DNA from: Amphiduros pacificus | Lineage: Eukaryota; Annelida; Polychaeta; Phyllodocida; Hesionidae | NCBI GenBank assembly: GCA_949316495.1 | Contig: OX439001.1 | Coordinates: 52,738,556 to 52,802,555, forward strand | Length of the DNA: 64,000 nucleotides | Reading direction: 5' to 3' | Shown: piece after piece, positions 60,241 through 64,000 of the stretch | How the letters are laid out: the number at the start of each line of letters is the position of its first letter | How positions within the stretch are numbered: the stretch's first letter is position 1 | The notes under the pieces: model-generated | What the model saw: only the letters and a program-made list of their open reading frames with translations | The model's database searches: none | What the model was told of the DNA's origin: nothing | Made by a program: the position numbers and the translations under genes

Positions 60241-61504
60241 TAAGTTTACCAATTTCAACCCATCACTATAAATGGCAGACATATGGATATAACTTTTTTA
60301 CTACTCAGAATACATCTACAAATCATATATGATCGAATGTCAACCTTCTTAGGCTATTTTGATGAAATATTGCCAGTGACCTTGAAGTGACCTTTCAATG
60401 ACCTTGAAAATAGAAAGCCTTTTTCCACGAAATTATTTACATGTTTTATTATCCTATCATCTACATCTTCCAAATACGAGCTCGTAGAGTCCTTATTCAT
60501 CATAATCTGTTCATAATTAACAATTTGAGAGCAATTTATAGTTTTGTGGTCAATCTATAAGGGAAAACAGAGGAAAATACTATAATACTATACTATACTA
60601 TACTATTAAGCTTTTTTGAAATAATATAAAAATGCCAGCTTATTGGGGGTTAGTTTATGAAAATATATAGAATACTGCACAGAAAAACACATTAATACTA
60701 AAAAGAAATTGAAAAAAAAGTATGTCAATTTCAAGATTTATTATGAAGCTAAAATTATTAGAAATAGCTTAAATCAGTAGGGTTACAAAAGTGACAAATT
60801 GACGGACTTTAATTTGATATTAGATAAATCAAATATTAATTTAATTTCAGAAAATAATCAGCAATAAGTTGCTCTTATCATAATAATACCTAAAAAAGAA
60901 GAAATATTCACTGCAAAATATGAGAAAATTAGTCATGAATAGAAATGATTAAAAAAAATATAATAAAAAATATATTGAATGTAGAGTCAATTGGGTTAAA
61001 TCATTTTGATAATTTTTGAAAAAATGGCATTCTGTGTGGTTGATTTGGTGAATGGAAGTAGAAATCGGCCAATATTACATGTCACTGAAAGTACTCTGCA
61101 GGGTGCTTTCTTGACATCCGCTCCTCCCACTGCTATAGACCCGTTACATGCGCTATGTCACTCATTCTCGCTGATGCACTAATCGGAGAACCTCAATGAG
61201 TAGGGGAGGTGTTGAATTTTTAGTGGACCAAGATAAGTTGGGGCCAAATTTAATATATGACATGTATTTTAATTGTTAAAGATTATCATCTGCTCAAATT
61301 AAAAGCAATTTCAAGAAAATATTCACAAACATTACAAAAAAGCAATGATCAGCATATCTCTAAGGCCATTGTCCGATGTTTAAGAATGGCCATGACTTGC
61401 TTCCAATCTTGATGCACTTTTAACCAATGACGACATTTTCTAATGTGACCAATCACATTATGTCCAAACATTATACAGTATTATACATTATTACTTCACA
61501 TAAT
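60241..61504. other. no gene recognised
   Basis: AT-rich spacer; nothing supported. Confidence 0.45.
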
Positions 61505-61515
61505 AGCATTATCTA

Positions 61516-61843
61516 GAAGCCAGGTGCCGTGGCGTAGTTGGTTAGAGCACCAGCTTATCAGCACCAGTTCCTCTGTGGTGATCCAAAGGTCGTGGGTTTG
61601 AACACTGGCCATGCCGAGATTGAACTCACAATACAATTTCCCTGAGGAAATGATATTAAAGATTGCTGAGGCCCGTGCCTAAAGCTTTAACCCATTGTCC
61701 TTGTAAATCTGTGACCGGGTGGGTTGTCATGTCATGGACCTGCGACATGACAATTCAGTGAGGCAGCACTATATCTGCTTCAAGTAGGTCTCATCACGTA
61801 ATGACCGAAATAATGTTGAAAGTGATGTAAAAACCCCAAACAA
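61516..61843 (+). mobile_element. tRNA-headed SINE family 1, full length, with 11-bp duplication
   Basis: Best-preserved sense copy: A box TGGCGTAGTTGG, B box GTGGGTTTGAACACTGG, body with GTGACCGGGTGGGTTGTCAT, end GTGATGTAAAAACCCCAAAC. Flanked by AGCATTATCTA at 61505-61515 and 61844-61854. Confidence 0.95.
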
Positions 61844-61859
61844 AGCATTATCTAATCTC

Positions 61860-62529
61860 AAATTTTCAGTAGATTGATAACTCGCTGACACACTTAGACG
61901 AGTCACCTTCTACAATCAATTATCAAGGTCTGGAGTAAAGGTTGCACAAAATTATAAAATAACAGACTTGAAGCCATCGATAACAATATTCCAGATATAT
62001 TTTTTATATATTTGGTTCAGAGTCAATACTAATCTTGTTATCGGCATCCTTGTCTGTTGGGCATATATTGACTGGAGCCTTGTATGTGTGTATACTTATC
62101 AACTCATGAAAATAATATTATCTCTCTTCCTCTGAGGCAGAGACAGATATAGAGACAGATATAGAGATAGATAGAGATAGAGATAAAGGGGGAAAGAGAC
62201 AAACAGGAATAGATATATATATATATATACAGAAACAGAGACAGGGAGAAAGACTCATGATTTTCTGTAAACAGCATGCTTTAATTGTAACTGTCAAACG
62301 CTCCTGAAGTTTGATTTAATTAAAGTATTTTTGAAATAAGATTTTTATAGGCACTGTCCTCGCCTAATATAAACATCTATGCCCTAAACTTACTCTGCTA
62401 GTCAGGGGGAGTGATCCGCAGCTCTGTTGAGCAAAGTACCCTAAACTTTGTGATCAAATGTTAATATCCATCTTATTACCAAGAGCTACATAGATGTGGT
62501 TCACCTTCATATCATCCATTAATGTAGGT
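61860..62529. repeat. spacer with GA-rich and (TA)n low-complexity tract
   Basis: AGAGACAGATATAGAGATAG-type purine-rich repeat at 62140-62260, enclosing (TA)n at 62213-62230. The remainder is unremarkable. Confidence 0.6.
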
Positions 62530-62805
62530 CTGCTGGTACAGGACTTACCCCCAGTGGACCACCACAGCAGTGGTCACATTAGTACTCCATAGTACTCTCA
62601 GTAAAACACTGCAATGGCAAGCGTATTCTGGCTGATTTCAGAGTGATAGCTTGTTTGTATCACAGTTTCATGACCATTTATCATTTATAAATCTCTGTGA
62701 AATTGCCTGTGTCTGCTGTGATTTTATTAAGGCTTTAACTTTATAGGGTATGTTATATTTACCAAAAACTAGCAAACAAACTTAACAATATATATGTCGT
62801 ACAAT
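62530..62805 (+). repeat. dispersed about 290-bp repeat, second type, copy 2
   Basis: Counterpart of 50432-50722; shares TGGCAAGCGTATTCTGGCTG and TTCAGAGTGATAGCTTGTTT. Confidence 0.85.
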
Positions 62806-62979
62806 ACATCGTGATATTAACACGTATTCGAATTGAACACAGTCACTTAACTTATAAAAGGTGACGATCAGCTTGAATGAGTAACATTTTAATTTTTTCA
62901 GTGATGTAATTATATTTTTTTGTTTTTATTTCGTAACAGATGGAATGAATTTAGATAAAGCATGTAAATAGGTATTGTC

Positions 62980-63155
62980 CTTATACAATGATAACCCTTA
63001 TACAATGATATAATCATATTACACAAATGACAACCCTGATATAATCATATACAAATGACAACCCTGATATAATCATATTATACTAATGACAACCCTGATA
63101 TAATCATCTTTTTCTAATGCCAACCCTGATATCATCATATTTTATTAATGACATT
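62980..63155. repeat. minisatellite with a unit of about 35 bp
   Basis: Five irregular copies containing ATGACAACCCTGATATAATC. Unit length varies from about 28 to 37 bp. Confidence 0.85.
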
Positions 63156-63289
63156 AGATTTCAAGTGTTCTTAATACATTTCACACAAGTACCTATCAGT
63201 CCTATTCTTGATACTTGGTTAAAAAATCTAACCTTGGTTTAAATGATCTCAAATTGGTTCAGTTTTTCCGAATTGGATTCCGATAAATT

Positions 63290-64000
63290 AAGCTTGGTCC
63301 AGTTATCCTAAGATTGGTCCAGTTATACTAAGCTTGGTCCAGTTATACTAAGCTTGGTCCAGTTATACTAAGCTTAGTCCAGTTATACTAAGATTGGTCC
63401 AGTAATACTAAGATTGGTCCAGTAATACTAAGATTGGTCCACTAATACTAAGCTTGATCTAGTTATATTAGGCTTGGTCCAGTTATACTAGGCTTTTACC
63501 AGTAATACTAAGCTTGATCCAGTTATACTAAGCTTGGTCCAGTTATACTAAGCTTAGTCCAGTTATACTAAGCTTGATCCAGTTATACTAAGCTTAGTCC
63601 AGTTATACTAAGCTTGGTCCAGTTATACTAAACTTAGTCCAGTTATACTAAGCTTAGTCCAATTATACTAAGCTTGGTCCAGTTATACTTAGCTTGGTCC
63701 AGTAATACTAAGATTGGTCCAGTTATACTACGCTTGGTCCAGTTATACTAAGCTTGGTCCAGTTATACTAAGCTTGGTCCAGTTATACTAAGCTTAGTCC
63801 AGTTATACTAAGCTTGGTCCAGTTATACTAAGCTTAGTCCAGTTATACTAAGATTGGTCCAGTAATACTAAGATTGGTCCAGTAATACTAAGATTGGTCC
63901 ATAACACTAAGCTTGATCCAGATATATTAGGCTTGGTCCAGTTATACTAGGCTTTTACCAGTAATACTAAGCTTGGCCCAGTTATACTAAGCTTTTACCA
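63290..64000. repeat. 20-bp satellite/minisatellite with higher-order structure, continuing past the window
   Basis: About 35 copies of AGCTTGGTCCAGTTATACTA with variants (AGATTGG, AGTAATACT, TTAGTCC). A distinctive block of variants at about 63388-63515 recurs at about 63848-63974, giving a higher-order period of about 460 bp (23 units). Confidence 0.95.

Overview
The window looks like AT-rich animal nuclear DNA, most likely from a mollusc or another lophotrochozoan. The grounds are spliced genes with GT-AG introns, an intronless GT61-type glycosyltransferase, dense LINE and SINE debris, long TA microsatellites and many minisatellites. No bacterial operon, rRNA gene, CRISPR array or LTR element was recognised. 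The species cannot be named from the sequence alone.

Host genes occupy only the left end. Positions 14-3055 hold the last eight exons of a zinc-dependent M28-family exopeptidase. The exon phases join into 395 codons plus a stop, and one intron uses a GC donor. Positions 4627-6192 (minus) hold a single-exon type II membrane glycosyltransferase. A possible decayed secreted-protein gene (27483-28644) and a CpG-containing promoter-like stretch (57700-58040) are weaker candidates.

Most of the rest is mobile DNA. The main family is an L2/CR1-like non-LTR retrotransposon with about eleven copies: 8638-10798, 23480-26660, 30505-30898, 31300-32040, 32041-40219 (split), 35251-39474 (minus, nearly full length), 40218-42010, 42840-44760, 49197-50172 (minus), 50728-51175 (minus) and 58265-58954. 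Its ORF2 has an APE endonuclease and a YADD reverse transcriptase. Its 3' end carries a conserved stem-loop around AGCGCT and a (TTA)n tail. Two copies keep ORF1, which reads as coiled coil, esterase/SGNH-like core and a C-terminal KH RNA-binding domain. The KH domain is the most interesting observation here. Other LINE lineages are at 10900-12766, 13050-13640, 14700-14985, 16196-16690, 19500-22933, 52900-53560 (minus) and 59970-60240 (minus).

A tRNA-headed SINE family of about 300-330 bp is present in ten copies or fragments, several with clear target-site duplications. A second tRNA-headed family (47490-48420) has a body built of roughly 120-bp monomers, and a third is a single copy at 45310-45478. 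A 2.3-kb element with CCCAGCAAACA terminal inverted repeats lies at 17076-19393. It sits between 85-bp identical direct repeats and next to a perfect 134-bp palindrome. Tandem arrays include a 21-bp unit (4081-4425), a 14-bp unit (6519-6980), a 15-bp unit (7579-7809), a 33-bp unit (12846-13034), a unit of about 35 bp (62980-63155) and a 20-bp unit with about 460-bp higher-order periodicity running off the right edge (63290-64000).

Nested insertions give a partial relative history. The minus-strand L2-like copy at 35251-39474 landed inside an older plus-strand copy. That older copy is itself joined abruptly to a diverged APE-domain fragment. SINEs landed in at least three LINE copies.
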